Source: an uncultured Holophagales bacterium (GTDB lineage: Bacteria; Acidobacteriota; Thermoanaerobaculia; UBA5066). Taken from it: 23,957 bases of DNA. Made by a program: the position numbers and the translations under genes. The notes under the pieces are model-generated. The model ran no database searches. It was not told where the DNA came from and saw nothing but the letters and a program-made list of their open reading frames with translations. The DNA lies in the NCBI GenBank assembly GCA_937927565.1, contig CALBDV010000693.1, positions 1 to 23,957 of the forward strand, in the 5' to 3' direction. Of the stretch, positions 7,070 to 15,409 are shown piece by piece. The first letter of the stretch is position 1; every line of letters starts with the position of its first letter.

Positions 7070-8885
7070 CGAGAGGGGCGAGGCGAAGCGGGGCGGCCAC
7101 GACGGCGGCGCGGCGTCCGTCGACGACGCCCTCCCACTGCTCGCGCTCGTCGTTCCAGAGCACGGCGTTGACGCCGCCGAAGACGGTGGAGTCGCGGCCG
7201 GGGGCCGTCAGCGCGAAGACGTTCTCGTAGCCCATGGCCTTCAGGGCCGCTGCGGCGTCGGCCGGAATCGGCGGCGCGACCTCGACCATGACCCGCGGGC
7301 CGGCATGGTCCTGCTCCCAGATGACGCGGGGCGCCGCGTAGGCCTCCTCCGGTGGTTGACGACCGTCGACGAGGCCGGCGACGACATTGAGGAGTATCGA
7401 GGGAATCCGGCTGCTGCCACCGACGCCCGCCACGAGGACGGTTCGCCCGTCGCGGACGAGCAGGAACGGCGCAACGGGCACGACGGCAATCGCGCCCGGC
7501 CTGAGGTAGCCGGGGGAAGCGGGGTCGTCCGAGTCGAACGACTCGACGAACGCGTTCAGGAGGAAACCGAGGCTCGGCGGGGCCCACGCGGCCCCGAAGT
7601 ACCGCCCGAGACTCTGGGTCAGCGAGACGGCGTTCCCCTGAGCGTCGACGACCGAGACGTGGGACGTTCCACGATCCCAGGACCGCCTTTCCCCCTCACC
7701 CTGGAGCTCTCCGCGCGGGAGCGCGCGCCCCGGAAGAATCCTCCCGGCCTGACGGGCCGCCCAGGCCTTCGTGAGCCGCTCCGACAGGAACGGCCCTTCC
7801 GTCACGTCCGGCTCGAAACGCCGGGCCACCGTCTCCGCTCGAGCGAGACGCACCGCCTCCACGATGGCGTGGCCGCGCGGGAGCCCCGGCTGCGCGAGCG
7901 TCGCGGACGGGAGCTCGTCGAGGATCTGCAGGGCCATGACGAGGACGCTTCCCCCTGCGGGTGACGGGACCGACACGGCCGTCAGGCCGCGGTAGGTCCC
8001 GCGAACGGGGCTCGTGTCGACGACACTCGCGGGAACGCGCGCCAGGTCCGACAGCTGGAGGAACCCGTTCGCGGCCCGAACGTCCTCGTCCAGCCGGGCG
8101 GCGATCGTCCCCGTGTAGAAATCGGAGAAGCCGGCCTCCCCGAGGCGCCGGAGGGTGTCGGCCAGGCCCGGGATCTTCACGCAGGTCCCTGTCGGCGCCG
8201 GGTCGGGAATCCCCGAGTCCCCCGTCGGGCCCGTGAGGTAGACGGGGGTGAGAACCTCGGAGTCGAAGAGGCGTCGGGTGTAGTCGCCGAGGAACGAGCG
8301 CTCGAATGACTGGATCCTGTAGCCCGACTCCGCCGCCTCGATCGCCGGACCGAGAACCTCGGCGGCGCTCATCGTCCCGTACCGGCGCAGCGCGTAATCG
8401 AGGGTGGCGACCGTCGTCGGAACGGCGGCGGCCATCGGTCCCCAGAGGTCGGTTCCGCTCCGTGCAGCCTTCTGCTTCGCGCGATCGATCCGGAGCGGCG
8501 CGCGCGCCGGGCAGAAGACGGCTCGCTCCTCTCCGCTCGCGAGGCGGATCACCATCCACGTCTGGCCGCCGAGCCCCGAACCGCCCGGGTCCGAGGCGGT
8601 GAGCGCCAAGGCCGCGGCGACGGCGGCATCGACCGCGTTTCCGCCCTTCTCCAGCATCCGGACTCCCGCCCAGGATGCCTCGGGCGCGGAGGTGACGACC
8701 AGTCCGAGCGGGGACGAGACGACCGGCCCCGGCCGGAGGGAGTCGGCGATGGACGGGGACGAGGCCGGGCCGGGAGAGGGCGTGGCGGACAGGGCCGGCC
8801 TCGTCGTGACCGCCGGTCCGAGGACCAGGAGAGTCGAGAGAAGCGCCGCGACCGGCCGTGTGGCGCGGAGGATGGAAACCGTCAT
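7041..8885 (-). CDS. ggt: Gamma-glutamyltransferase (gamma-glutamyl transpeptidase)
   Basis: A 614-residue exported Ntn-hydrolase precursor. It starts with a signal peptide (hydrophobic core at about residues 10-30). The large-subunit signature GGNAVDAAVAAALAL is clear. The autoprocessing nucleophile is predicted to be Thr407 in GTSHVSVVDAQGNAVSLTQS, and the small subunit carries the GGSSRIPS loop. The family cleaves glutathione and other gamma-glutamyl compounds in the periplasm. The length is close to typical proenzymes (about 580). It converges with the dehydrogenase gene and overlaps its end by 29 bp. No good ribosome site is seen before the ATG. Confidence 0.93.
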   Translation of the reverse strand: MTVSILRATRPVAALLSTLLVLGPAVTTRPALSATPSPGPASSPSIADSLRPGPVVSSPLGLVVTSAPEASWAGVRMLEKGGNAVDAAVAAALALTASDPGGSGLGGQTWMVIRLASGEERAVFCPARAPLRIDRAKQKAARSGTDLWGPMAAAVPTTVATLDYALRRYGTMSAAEVLGPAIEAAESGYRIQSFERSFLGDYTRRLFDSEVLTPVYLTGPTGDSGIPDPAPTGTCVKIPGLADTLRRLGEAGFSDFYTGTIAARLDEDVRAANGFLQLSDLARVPASVVDTSPVRGTYRGLTAVSVPSPAGGSVLVMALQILDELPSATLAQPGLPRGHAIVEAVRLARAETVARRFEPDVTEGPFLSERLTKAWAARQAGRILPGRALPRGELQGEGERRSWDRGTSHVSVVDAQGNAVSLTQSLGRYFGAAWAPPSLGFLLNAFVESFDSDDPASPGYLRPGAIAVVPVAPFLLVRDGRTVLVAGVGGSSRIPSILLNVVAGLVDGRQPPEEAYAAPRVIWEQDHAGPRVMVEVAPPIPADAAAALKAMGYENVFALTAPGRDSTVFGGVNAVLWNDEREQWEGVVDGRRAAVVAAPLRLAPLVSGTAPRRE

Positions 8886-8945
8886 CGCGCGGTAGGAGAA
8901 GCTCTCCGACTCCGCCTGTCAACCCGTCCGGTCTCGCTTCGGACC

Positions 8946-8951
8946 TAGAAT
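8946..8951 (+). promoter_or_regulatory. Candidate -10 element (TAGAAT) for the small secreted protein gene
   Basis: TAGAAT lies in the 94-bp gap between the divergent gamma-glutamyltransferase and small secreted protein genes, 28 bases before the ATG. The same hexamer serves as the -10 of the SRP RNA promoter in this window. No convincing -35 is seen. Confidence 0.4.
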
Positions 8952-8979
8952 CGCGAAAACTCCCGATGCCGGAGGCCCC

Positions 8980-9447
8980 ATGAAGCGGATCGTTCTCTCC
9001 TGCCTCGCCGCAGCGCTCCTCCTCGTGCCCTCACCCGCCGGCGCCGAGCCCGGCGACCGGAAGAGCTACACGAAGACTCACGCGTTCGGGCCCGACCGCG
9101 AGTCGAAAGTCGGTATCCGGCAGGGTCCGGTCACGATCGAATCGGTGAGGATCCGCAACTGGCCCGACGCCGACGACTTCGCCGACGCCGAGAAGGACCT
9201 CGGTGAAACGCACACGATGGTCGTCGAGTTCGAGTACTCGAACCGCGACGAGGCGCGCGACTGGAAGTGCCGCTACACGGTGACGATCAAGGGAAAGGAC
9301 GGCAGCGTCTGGGCCGAGAACGACCGGACCGCCACGCTCGACTCGGGGAAGATTCACGACACGAACAAGATGTTCGTGAGAATGAAGACCCGCTACTACA
9401 AGCAGGTCCGCTCTTTCGACGTCAAGTACGAGATCTGGCGGAACTGA
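8980..9447 (+). CDS. Small secreted protein of unknown function, copy A
   Basis: A 155-residue protein with a clear signal peptide, likely cut after Ala22 (PAGA|EP). The mature part is polar, alternates short beta-strand-like segments and has no family I recognise. It shares an ordered pattern with the protein at 19839-20309: a long acidic stretch, then FEYSN versus FYYRN, then a G-V-A turn, R-TATL versus RSTTL, and MKTR versus MKVK near the end. The two look like diverged paralogues, probably a periplasmic beta-sandwich. The ATG has GGAGG five bases upstream. It stands alone between a divergent and a convergent gene. Confidence 0.8.
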   Translation: MKRIVLSCLAAALLLVPSPAGAEPGDRKSYTKTHAFGPDRESKVGIRQGPVTIESVRIRNWPDADDFADAEKDLGETHTMVVEFEYSNRDEARDWKCRYTVTIKGKDGSVWAENDRTATLDSGKIHDTNKMFVRMKTRYYKQVRSFDVKYEIWRN

Positions 9448-9455
9448 CTCGGATC

Positions 9456-9485
9456 GCGGGAACCCGCCCCGCAGGGTTTCCCCGC
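9456..9485. terminator. Hairpin between convergent genes
   Basis: Arms GCGGGAACCC and GGGTTTCCCCGC pair with a small bulge around an 8-base loop, just past the stop of the small secreted protein. There is no T-run, so it may only slow or stabilise transcript ends. It lies between convergent genes. Confidence 0.4.
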
Positions 9486-9549
9486 GGCGCCTCCGGTGCC
9501 TCCCCTTCCGCGCGGGTCGGTGGCACCGCGCGCGGCAGAAGCGATGCGA

Positions 9550-10128
9550 TCAGCGTCCGCCGGCCGCGTCTGGAAAGAGGAGCTCCTGAGGCCTGAGGGC
9601 GGGGAGGAGGGCTTCGATAGCCTTCTTCGTCCAACCGTCGCGCGCCGCCGGATCGAACGTCACGAACGGCACGTGCCACTCCCCGAGCGTCGCGAGGAGG
9701 AGCGCGTCGATGTCGTGCTGGAAGGCGAGGTCGGTGTCGCGCACGCCGTCGAAGCTCGGGTCGCCGACGATCGGGACGCGGAAGAGGACGTCGTAGGTCG
9801 GGAGCCACGCCCGCACGAGCTCCTCGAGGACCTTGACGTGCGGCTCTCCCGGCGCGGCCCGCTTCAGGTAGCAGTAGTTGTCGAGGACGGCGCGGTCGCA
9901 GACGACGACCTCGGCCTTGGCCTCGGCCTGCAGCTCCCAGGCGATCTGCGTGTGGAGGATCCACGCCTGCGCCTTCACGGTCGTGTCGCGGTTGATGGGG
10001 AGCGGACACTCGCGCGCGACCTCGCGCACGAGCTCCACGGTGAGGTCGCGACGCTTCAGCGACGCGGCGAGGTCGTAGCAGAGGGTCGTCTTGCCGACGC
10101 CGTGAGTTCCGATGAACGCGATCTTCAT
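9550..10128 (-). CDS. P-loop ATPase/kinase, AAA_28 (NadR/Ttd14-like) type
   Basis: A 192-residue protein beginning MKIAFIGTHGVGKTT, with the Walker A loop at residues 7-15. A kinase-like second motif, VVVCDRAVLDNYCYLKR, resembles the DRS/LID region of nucleoside-kinase-like P-loop proteins, and VREVARE follows strand 2. The family includes the ribosylnicotinamide-kinase domain of NadR and uncharacterised ATPases. NadA is encoded two genes upstream on the same strand, which makes a link to NAD metabolism possible but unproved. The ATG at 10128 is used because it directly precedes the first strand; the upstream in-frame start at 10182 adds 18 unconserved residues. Confidence 0.78.
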   Translation of the reverse strand: MKIAFIGTHGVGKTTLCYDLAASLKRRDLTVELVREVARECPLPINRDTTVKAQAWILHTQIAWELQAEAKAEVVVCDRAVLDNYCYLKRAAPGEPHVKVLEELVRAWLPTYDVLFRVPIVGDPSFDGVRDTDLAFQHDIDALLLATLGEWHVPFVTFDPAARDGWTKKAIEALLPALRPQELLFPDAAGGR

Positions 10129-10239
10129 CCGGCCCGATCCTCGCACGAACGGGGCGCGCGGTCCCGTTGCGCTGAGACTCAAAACCAGAGCAGGCGTCGA
10201 GCAGACGGACTGACGCGATTGGGGGGGGCCCGGGAAGGC

Positions 10240-12579
10240 TCAGGACCAGATGGTCCGTCGGACGACGACGACGCTCGTGTCGTCGGCGGGCTCGCCCTCG
10301 CCGACGTGGGCGCGCCAGTCGCCCAGGAGCGCCTCCAGGATCGACTCGGCAGGCCGCCGCCAGAGGCCGACGCGCTCGAGGACCTCGCGCGGCTTGTGGT
10401 AGCCGTACGGGTCGTCGAACCGGTCGGGGCCTTCGAAGAGACCGTCGGAGGCCAGCACGAGGCTCGCGGCGCCCGGCAGCTCGAACTCGGTCTCCTCGTA
10501 GATGCGCGCCGGGCCCTTGCCGAGCGGCAGGCCGGAGGCCGTCAGCTCGCGGACCCTTCCCTCGACGACGAGGAGCGGGTACGGGTGACCCGCGTTCGCG
10601 AGAACGCCGCGTCCCGTCTCGGGCTCGATCCGGGCGAGGACGAGCGAGGTGAAGAGGCGCCCCGTGTTCGCCGCGCGCAGGACGCGGTCCACCTCGATGA
10701 GGATCTCCGCCGGCCGCCGTCCCGCCTTGACGAGCGTCAGGAGGCAGGCCTTCACCATCGCCCCCTGGATGCCGCACGAGAACCCGTGCCCGGCGACGTC
10801 GCCCGCCGCGACCCAGAGGGCACCCTCTTCGTCGACGAGAAACTCGTAGAGGTCTCCCCCGGCCTCGGTCGCGAGGATCGTCTTCGCCGCGATCTGGAGC
10901 CCCGGCACCTCGGGCGGGTGATCGGGAAGGAGGGCCACCTGCATCCGCGACAGGAGGTCCATCTCGTGCTTGACCCGCTGCTCGCTCTCGATCCGCTTGA
11001 TGAAGTCGGGCGTGTCGAGCCGGGCCTCGTCCTCCCTCTCGGGTCTCCGGGTCGCCACGATCCCGACCCAGACGAGAGCCGCGAGGATCGCTGCCGCCAG
11101 CAGCATCGGCGCGACGAGCTCTCCGGGGAAACGGAGCGACGCGAGGAGATCGCGCAGCAGCGCGGGGGCCGTCGCCGCGACGAGGAGGCCGGTGAGGCCG
11201 AGCGTCCGGAAGGCGAGCAGGAAGACCGCCGCTTCGGCGAGGGTGAGGACCAGGGTCGCTCCCCAGGGGGCGTACTGGAAGGCGCAGGAGTAGAAGAGAG
11301 CGTACCCGATCGCCCCGAGCGCGTCGGCCCGTTCCCGGGAGAGAACGACGCGGAAGAGGGCCGCCACGAGGACGAGGCTCGCCGCCGCGTACGGCCCCTC
11401 GAGGAGGGCGTTCGCGATGCCTCCGAAGAGCGGAAGGACGTAGGACGGCGACTCCGGGTAGACCCCGCGAATGCCCGCCGCCGCGACTCCGGAGGCGAAG
11501 AGGAGCCGGAGGCCGGCCACCGCCGCGCCGAGGCCGAGGCCGCCCAGGATCGCCTTCCCGAGGCGCGGCGAAAGGCGCCCGGCGGCGAGGGCGTCGAGGC
11601 TCGTCCGGAAGCCGGGGACGGTGTCGCGCAGGAGCGACTCGGCGACGGCCCAGTACCCGACGAGAGCGACGGCCAGGAAGATCCGTCCGGTGACGATGAT
11701 CCCCGCCGTGTACCCGCTCTGCCCTTCGAGCTCGAAGAGAGAGCCCGACAGGATCATCCCGGCGAAGCCGAGAAGGCCGAGGCCGATCGCGATCCGGAAA
11801 CCGAGGCGCCGCCGGAAGAGGAGGACGCCGAAGAGGACGACGACGAGGAGGCCGACGCTGGCAAAGAGGGGGATCGCGATGATGAGGGCACGGGACTTCA
11901 GGCGCTCGAAGCGGTGGCCGACGTCGGGGTCCGAAAGCTCGCGCGCGACGATCAGCATCGCCGGCGTCGGCGCCATGCGCGTGAGGACCTCGCGCGGGCC
12001 CTCGCCGCCCGCCTCGAGCGCGTAGACGCGGACGATCGCATTCCCGCTCTCGTAGTCGGCCGAGGGGCCGATCGCAGTCCCGCGGGCCAGCCGTGCGAGA
12101 ACGGCGTCCGCGAGGCGCTCGCGCGCGCCCGCGAGCTCCCCCGTCGGCGCCGTGACGCGGAAGATGTTCCCGCTCGTGAACTCGAGGCGCCGCATCGACC
12201 CGTCGCGCCCGATCGCGATCTCGGTCCTTCCCGTCCCGACGCCCGGGACGCGAAGGTCCCCCGACACGACCCACGACCCGAGCGCGCCATGCCGGGCGAG
12301 CCACGCCGGCGCCTCCCGCCCGAGCCGGCGGTAGGCCCGCTCGAGCTCGGAGCTCGCGAGCGCGTTGCGCACCTTCGCCCTCGGCGACAGGAGCGTCGCG
12401 CCCGCGGCGGTCATCTCGTCCCGCGCCGTCTGCAACGCCGCTTCCTTCGACACGCCGAGCGGCTGCCACTCGGGAAGGACGCGGTGCGCCGCGACGGCGC
12501 CGGCGGCGAGGACGGCGAGCCCGGCCAGGAGGGGCGCCCACGGGACCTTCGGGCGCGGGGGTCGGGCTTTGCCGGTCAC
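10240..12579 (-). CDS. Multi-spanning membrane protein with C-terminal SpoIIE-type PPM phosphatase
   Basis: A 779-residue sensor-like protein. One membrane segment lies near residues 13-32, followed by about 200 extracytoplasmic residues, then a block of about seven or eight membrane segments (about 225-515), a short helical linker (KHEMDLLSRMQVALLPD), and a cytosolic PPM phosphatase at about 545-779. Metal-site motifs are intact: AGGDLYEFLVD, AAGDVAGHG, NAGHPYPLLV, ASDGLFEG and ADDTSVVVV. Such proteins usually tune STAS anti-anti-sigma switches; no partner is in the window. The GTG at 12579 lies 13 bases past the nadA stop, so the two may be co-transcribed. The extracytoplasmic part is not a sensor domain I recognise. 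Confidence 0.87.
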   Translation of the reverse strand: MTGKARPPRPKVPWAPLLAGLAVLAAGAVAAHRVLPEWQPLGVSKEAALQTARDEMTAAGATLLSPRAKVRNALASSELERAYRRLGREAPAWLARHGALGSWVVSGDLRVPGVGTGRTEIAIGRDGSMRRLEFTSGNIFRVTAPTGELAGARERLADAVLARLARGTAIGPSADYESGNAIVRVYALEAGGEGPREVLTRMAPTPAMLIVARELSDPDVGHRFERLKSRALIIAIPLFASVGLLVVVLFGVLLFRRRLGFRIAIGLGLLGFAGMILSGSLFELEGQSGYTAGIIVTGRIFLAVALVGYWAVAESLLRDTVPGFRTSLDALAAGRLSPRLGKAILGGLGLGAAVAGLRLLFASGVAAAGIRGVYPESPSYVLPLFGGIANALLEGPYAAASLVLVAALFRVVLSRERADALGAIGYALFYSCAFQYAPWGATLVLTLAEAAVFLLAFRTLGLTGLLVAATAPALLRDLLASLRFPGELVAPMLLAAAILAALVWVGIVATRRPEREDEARLDTPDFIKRIESEQRVKHEMDLLSRMQVALLPDHPPEVPGLQIAAKTILATEAGGDLYEFLVDEEGALWVAAGDVAGHGFSCGIQGAMVKACLLTLVKAGRRPAEILIEVDRVLRAANTGRLFTSLVLARIEPETGRGVLANAGHPYPLLVVEGRVRELTASGLPLGKGPARIYEETEFELPGAASLVLASDGLFEGPDRFDDPYGYHKPREVLERVGLWRRPAESILEALLGDWRAHVGEGEPADDTSVVVVRRTIWS

Positions 12580-12592
12580 GACGTCTCGAGCG

Positions 12593-13585
12593 TCACGAGC
12601 GTCCGAGAGCGGGAACGAACGTCTTCCCCGTCGTCAGCTCGAGCATCCGGTCGAGCGACCGTTTCGCCCGAACCCGAATTTCCTCCTCCACCTCGATCGC
12701 CGGACGGAGGTCGCGAAGGGCGAGCCAGAGCTTCTCCAGCGAGTTGCGCTTCATGTGCGGGCACGTATTGCAGGAGCAGCCGTCGTCGGGCGGTGCCGGG
12801 ATCAGCTCCTTGCCGGGCGCGGCCCGCCTCATCTGGTGGAGGATTCCTTCCTCCGTGGCGACGATGAAGGAGGCATGCTCCGATTCCGTCACGTGCTTCA
12901 GGAGCGCCGAGGTCGACCCGACGAAGTGCGCGTGAGTCAGGATCCGCTCGTCGCACTCCGGGTGGGCGACGAGGCGGGCCCGCGGATTCCTCACCATGAG
13001 GTCGAGAATCCGCTTCTCCGAGAAGGTCTCGTGGACGACGCACGTCCCCGGCCAGACGACGAACTTGCGATCCAGCTTCTTCTCGAGCCAGGCGGCGAGG
13101 TTCTTGTCGGGAGCGAAGACGATCGGGTCGGGGAGCTGGCGGAGGATGGCCTCCGCCGAGGAGGAGGTGACGATGACGTCGGAGAGCGCCTTCACCGCCG
13201 CCGAGCAGTTGATGTAGGAGACGACCGTGTGGCCCGGGTACTTCCGGAGCCATTCGGAAAAGAACGGCGCCGGGCAGCCGTCTGCGAGGGAGCACCCCGC
13301 TTCGAGGTCCGGCACGACGACCGTCTTCTCCGGCGTCAGGATCTTCGACGTCTCGGCCATGAAGTGGACGCCGCAGAAGACGATGACCGGCTTCGGCGAC
13401 TCCTTCCCCTTGCGGGCCAGCTCGAGCGAGTCGCCGACGAAGTCGGCCAGGTCCTGGATCTCCGACTCCTGGTAGTAATGCGCCAGGATGAGGGCGTCGT
13501 GCTCCTCCTTCAGGCGAAGGATCTCGCCGGGAAGATCGGCGGGAAGAGGCGGCGCCGGGATTGCGACGGGATGCGGAACGCTCAC
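12593..13585 (-). CDS. nadA: Quinolinate synthase
   Basis: A 330-residue [4Fe-4S] enzyme that condenses iminoaspartate with dihydroxyacetone phosphate to quinolinate in de novo NAD synthesis. AHYYQ is at residues 35-39. The three cluster ligands are predicted as Cys127 (YINCSA), Cys182 (PGTCVVHE) and Cys275, the last Cys of CSCNTCPHM. Other family blocks are present: FCGVHFMAETSKIL, AHPECD, GSTSALL and ATEEGILHQM. The start is the GTG at 13585; longer frames upstream are shadows of the divergent hydrolase. No ribosome site is visible. nadB and nadC are not in the window. Confidence 0.96.
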   Translation of the reverse strand: MSVPHPVAIPAPPLPADLPGEILRLKEEHDALILAHYYQESEIQDLADFVGDSLELARKGKESPKPVIVFCGVHFMAETSKILTPEKTVVVPDLEAGCSLADGCPAPFFSEWLRKYPGHTVVSYINCSAAVKALSDVIVTSSSAEAILRQLPDPIVFAPDKNLAAWLEKKLDRKFVVWPGTCVVHETFSEKRILDLMVRNPRARLVAHPECDERILTHAHFVGSTSALLKHVTESEHASFIVATEEGILHQMRRAAPGKELIPAPPDDGCSCNTCPHMKRNSLEKLWLALRDLRPAIEVEEEIRVRAKRSLDRMLELTTGKTFVPALGRS

Positions 13586-13639
13586 GTGGGAGATATTACG
13601 GCTCCTGCCGGTGCCGGGTTCACCCGCTCCGGCCTTACC

Positions 13640-14542
13640 ATGGGCGCCAGCGTGATGTCCCGTTCGCCCTTCGTGGCCACTCTCGTCGCCCTCGTCGTTC
13701 TGCTGGCGGCCATTTCCTCGCCTGCGGATGCCGCCACGAAGAAGAAGCGGACGAAGAAAAAGGCCGCCGCCATCCCCGAGGTGCCGCGACCCCACGACCC
13801 GTACGAGGTGACGTTCCCGTCGAGCGACGGGGTGAAGCTGGTCGCGACGTGGAAGCCCTCGCCCGCCGGGGCGTCTGCCCCCGCCGTCCTCCTCCTCCAC
13901 GCGTTCTCCCGCGAACGCCGCGAGCTGGCCGACCTTGCCGACGAGCTCGCCTCCCGGGGCTTCTCGACGCTCGCCCTCGACCTGCGCGGCCACGGCGAGT
14001 CGGTGTGGAAGGGCGGCGCGCGGATGGGCACCTCGCCGTCGCTTCAGACGTCGCCGAACGGCTTCCCGCGCGACGTCGAGGCCGCCTGCGCCTGGCTGCG
14101 GCCTCGCGCCTCCCGTCTCGGCGTCCTCGGCCTGTCTCTCTCGGGAAACCTCGCGGCTCTCGCCACGGCGGCCGGCTGGGCCGAGGCCGCGGTGGCCGTC
14201 TCTCCGAACGCCGACCGCTTCGAGAGTCTCGCAGGAACACGTCCGAGATCGCCGCAGGGCCTCCTCGTCCTCGCTTCGGAGAAGGACCCCGGCCGCGCGG
14301 ACTCCGCCCGGGCTCTCGACACCTCGGGGCGCCCACCGAAGTCCGTCTCCCTCTACCCGGGCACCGCACACGCCCTCGTGCTCCTGCAGGGAGAGCCCAC
14401 GGCGAAGGCTCTCGTGTTCGACTGGCTCGACGCTCGCCTCGGGCCGATCGTGCCTCCGCCCTCTCCGGTCGCGACGATTCCGGCACCGGAGACCGGGCCC
14501 ACGCCGGCCGCCGAGCCGACGCCGGGAGGGGAATCCCCATGA
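13640..14542 (+). CDS. Secreted alpha/beta hydrolase
   Basis: A 300-residue protein with a signal peptide (hydrophobic core after MSRSPF), followed by a Lys-rich segment (TKKKRTKKK). The hydrolase fold shows LLLHAFS (oxyanion loop), LDLRGHGES, the nucleophile elbow GLSLSGN, an acid candidate at SEKDPG and the His at GTAHAL. The C-terminal ~35 residues are Pro/Thr-rich and probably disordered. The substrate is unknown; dienelactone-hydrolase or peptidase-S15-like esterases are the nearest types. Start choice is uncertain: ATG 13640 or ATG 13655, neither with a strong ribosome site. Its stop overlaps a downstream ATG (ATGA), see 14539. Confidence 0.83.
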   Translation: MGASVMSRSPFVATLVALVVLLAAISSPADAATKKKRTKKKAAAIPEVPRPHDPYEVTFPSSDGVKLVATWKPSPAGASAPAVLLLHAFSRERRELADLADELASRGFSTLALDLRGHGESVWKGGARMGTSPSLQTSPNGFPRDVEAACAWLRPRASRLGVLGLSLSGNLAALATAAGWAEAAVAVSPNADRFESLAGTRPRSPQGLLVLASEKDPGRADSARALDTSGRPPKSVSLYPGTAHALVLLQGEPTAKALVFDWLDARLGPIVPPPSPVATIPAPETGPTPAAEPTPGGESP

Positions 14543-14622
14543 AGACGCTCGTCGCTCCCGGGGGGCCTGAGCTTCGCGCGGCCCCCCGGCCCCCCCACCC
14601 GAATCCGGGAGCTCGCTCGTGA
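14539..14622 (+). CDS. Possible 27-residue leader ORF between hydrolase and exonuclease
   Basis: An ATG overlapping the hydrolase stop (ATGA), with GGAGG nine bases upstream, opens a 27-codon frame whose stop overlaps the exonuclease GTG (GTGA). The peptide starts MKTLV, exactly like the exonuclease, then runs into Pro/Arg-rich sequence. It may be a coupling peptide, or only the relic of a duplicated exonuclease start. It has no known family. Confidence 0.25.
   Translation: MKTLVAPGGPELRAAPRPPHPNPGARS
14558..14589. repeat. All-G:C 10-bp inverted repeat
   Basis: CCGGGGGGCC and GGCCCCCCGG are perfect complements around a 12-base loop. The stem is made only of G:C pairs and lies between the hydrolase stop and the exonuclease start. 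No T-run follows, so it is more likely a translation or processing barrier than an intrinsic terminator. Confidence 0.7.
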
Positions 14623-15302
14623 AAACCCTCGTCTTTGACATCGAAACCGTCGGGCTGCCGTGGCTCGATCTCGACCCGCTCGTTCGCGAGTGGCTCACGA
14701 GGGGCGCCGAGGACGGCGAGAGCTATCGCTCGAAGAAGGACTGGCGTTCGCTCTCCCCCTACGCCGCCAAGGTCATCGTCATCGCCGCCCTCAATCCCGA
14801 CACGGGGCACGGGAAGGTCTGGTACGAGGCCGCCGAGGCGTCGTCGCGCCTGTCCCGCGACGGCCTCTTCGAGGAGATCGGCGGCGACGAGAAGACCCTC
14901 CTGGCCGGCTTCTGGGAGACGGCGACCCGGTTCGACCGCCTCGTCTCGTTCAACGGCCGCTCCTTCGACGGGCCGTTCCTGTCGGTGCGAAGCGCGATCC
15001 ACGGCCTGGCGCCGTCGCGCAACCTCACGGGCTACCGCTACTCGGTCGACTCCCACGTCGACCTGATGGAGATCCTCACCTTCCAGGGGGCTGCGGGGAC
15101 GCGCCCCTCGCTCCACGCCGCCTGCGTCGCCTTCGGCATCCCGTCGCCCAAGTCGGCCGAAATGCACGGCTACGCCGTCGGGGACGCGTACGCTCGAGGG
15201 AGGCTCCCCGAGATCCTCGACTACTGCCGCCGCGACGTCGACGCCACGGCCGAGCTCCTGCGCCGGCTCGAGACGACGCTGCTCCCCCTTTTCCGCCGCT
15301 GA
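14619..15302 (+). CDS. Predicted 3'-5' exonuclease of the PolB-like RNase H fold
   Basis: A 227-residue DEDD-type exonuclease. Exo I is FDIET at residues 6-10. Exo II is SFNGRSFDGPFL, and Exo III is YCRRDVDATAEL, the DEDDy-like form with Tyr four residues before the Asp. It matches the family of stand-alone proteins related to the proofreading domain of DNA polymerase B. The role, in DNA repair or RNA processing, is not established. The GTG at 14619 has GGGAG seven bases upstream and gives an N-terminus right at Exo I. The gene overlaps the small upstream frame by four bases and is probably co-transcribed with the hydrolase. Confidence 0.87.
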   Translation: MKTLVFDIETVGLPWLDLDPLVREWLTRGAEDGESYRSKKDWRSLSPYAAKVIVIAALNPDTGHGKVWYEAAEASSRLSRDGLFEEIGGDEKTLLAGFWETATRFDRLVSFNGRSFDGPFLSVRSAIHGLAPSRNLTGYRYSVDSHVDLMEILTFQGAAGTRPSLHAACVAFGIPSPKSAEMHGYAVGDAYARGRLPEILDYCRRDVDATAELLRRLETTLLPLFRR

Positions 15303-15334
15303 GCCCCGCGGCACCCCCGGGCGCCGGGCGGGCC

Positions 15335-15340
15335 TATACT
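15335..15340 (+). promoter_or_regulatory. Candidate -10 element (TATACT)
   Basis: TATACT matches the -10 consensus at five of six bases and lies 70 bases before the receiver-like gene, in a 107-bp gap after the exonuclease. The -35 position shows only C-rich sequence. Confidence 0.4.
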
Positions 15341-15409
15341 CAGGGCGTCCCTGCCGTGCGGAAGAGCAGCGACCGCAGCCAGTTCCACGTCACGCCCGAG
15401 GAGGCCCCG

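Noticed and set aside
9497..9526. GGTGCC...GGCACC inverted repeat after the small secreted protein
   Set aside because: The arms are six bases with a long loop, within chance expectation for this base composition.
9496..12867. 1123-codon plus-strand frame and the overlapping 1039-codon minus frame (9422-12541)
   Set aside because: Both are shadows of the kinase and membrane phosphatase genes; neither shows any domain.
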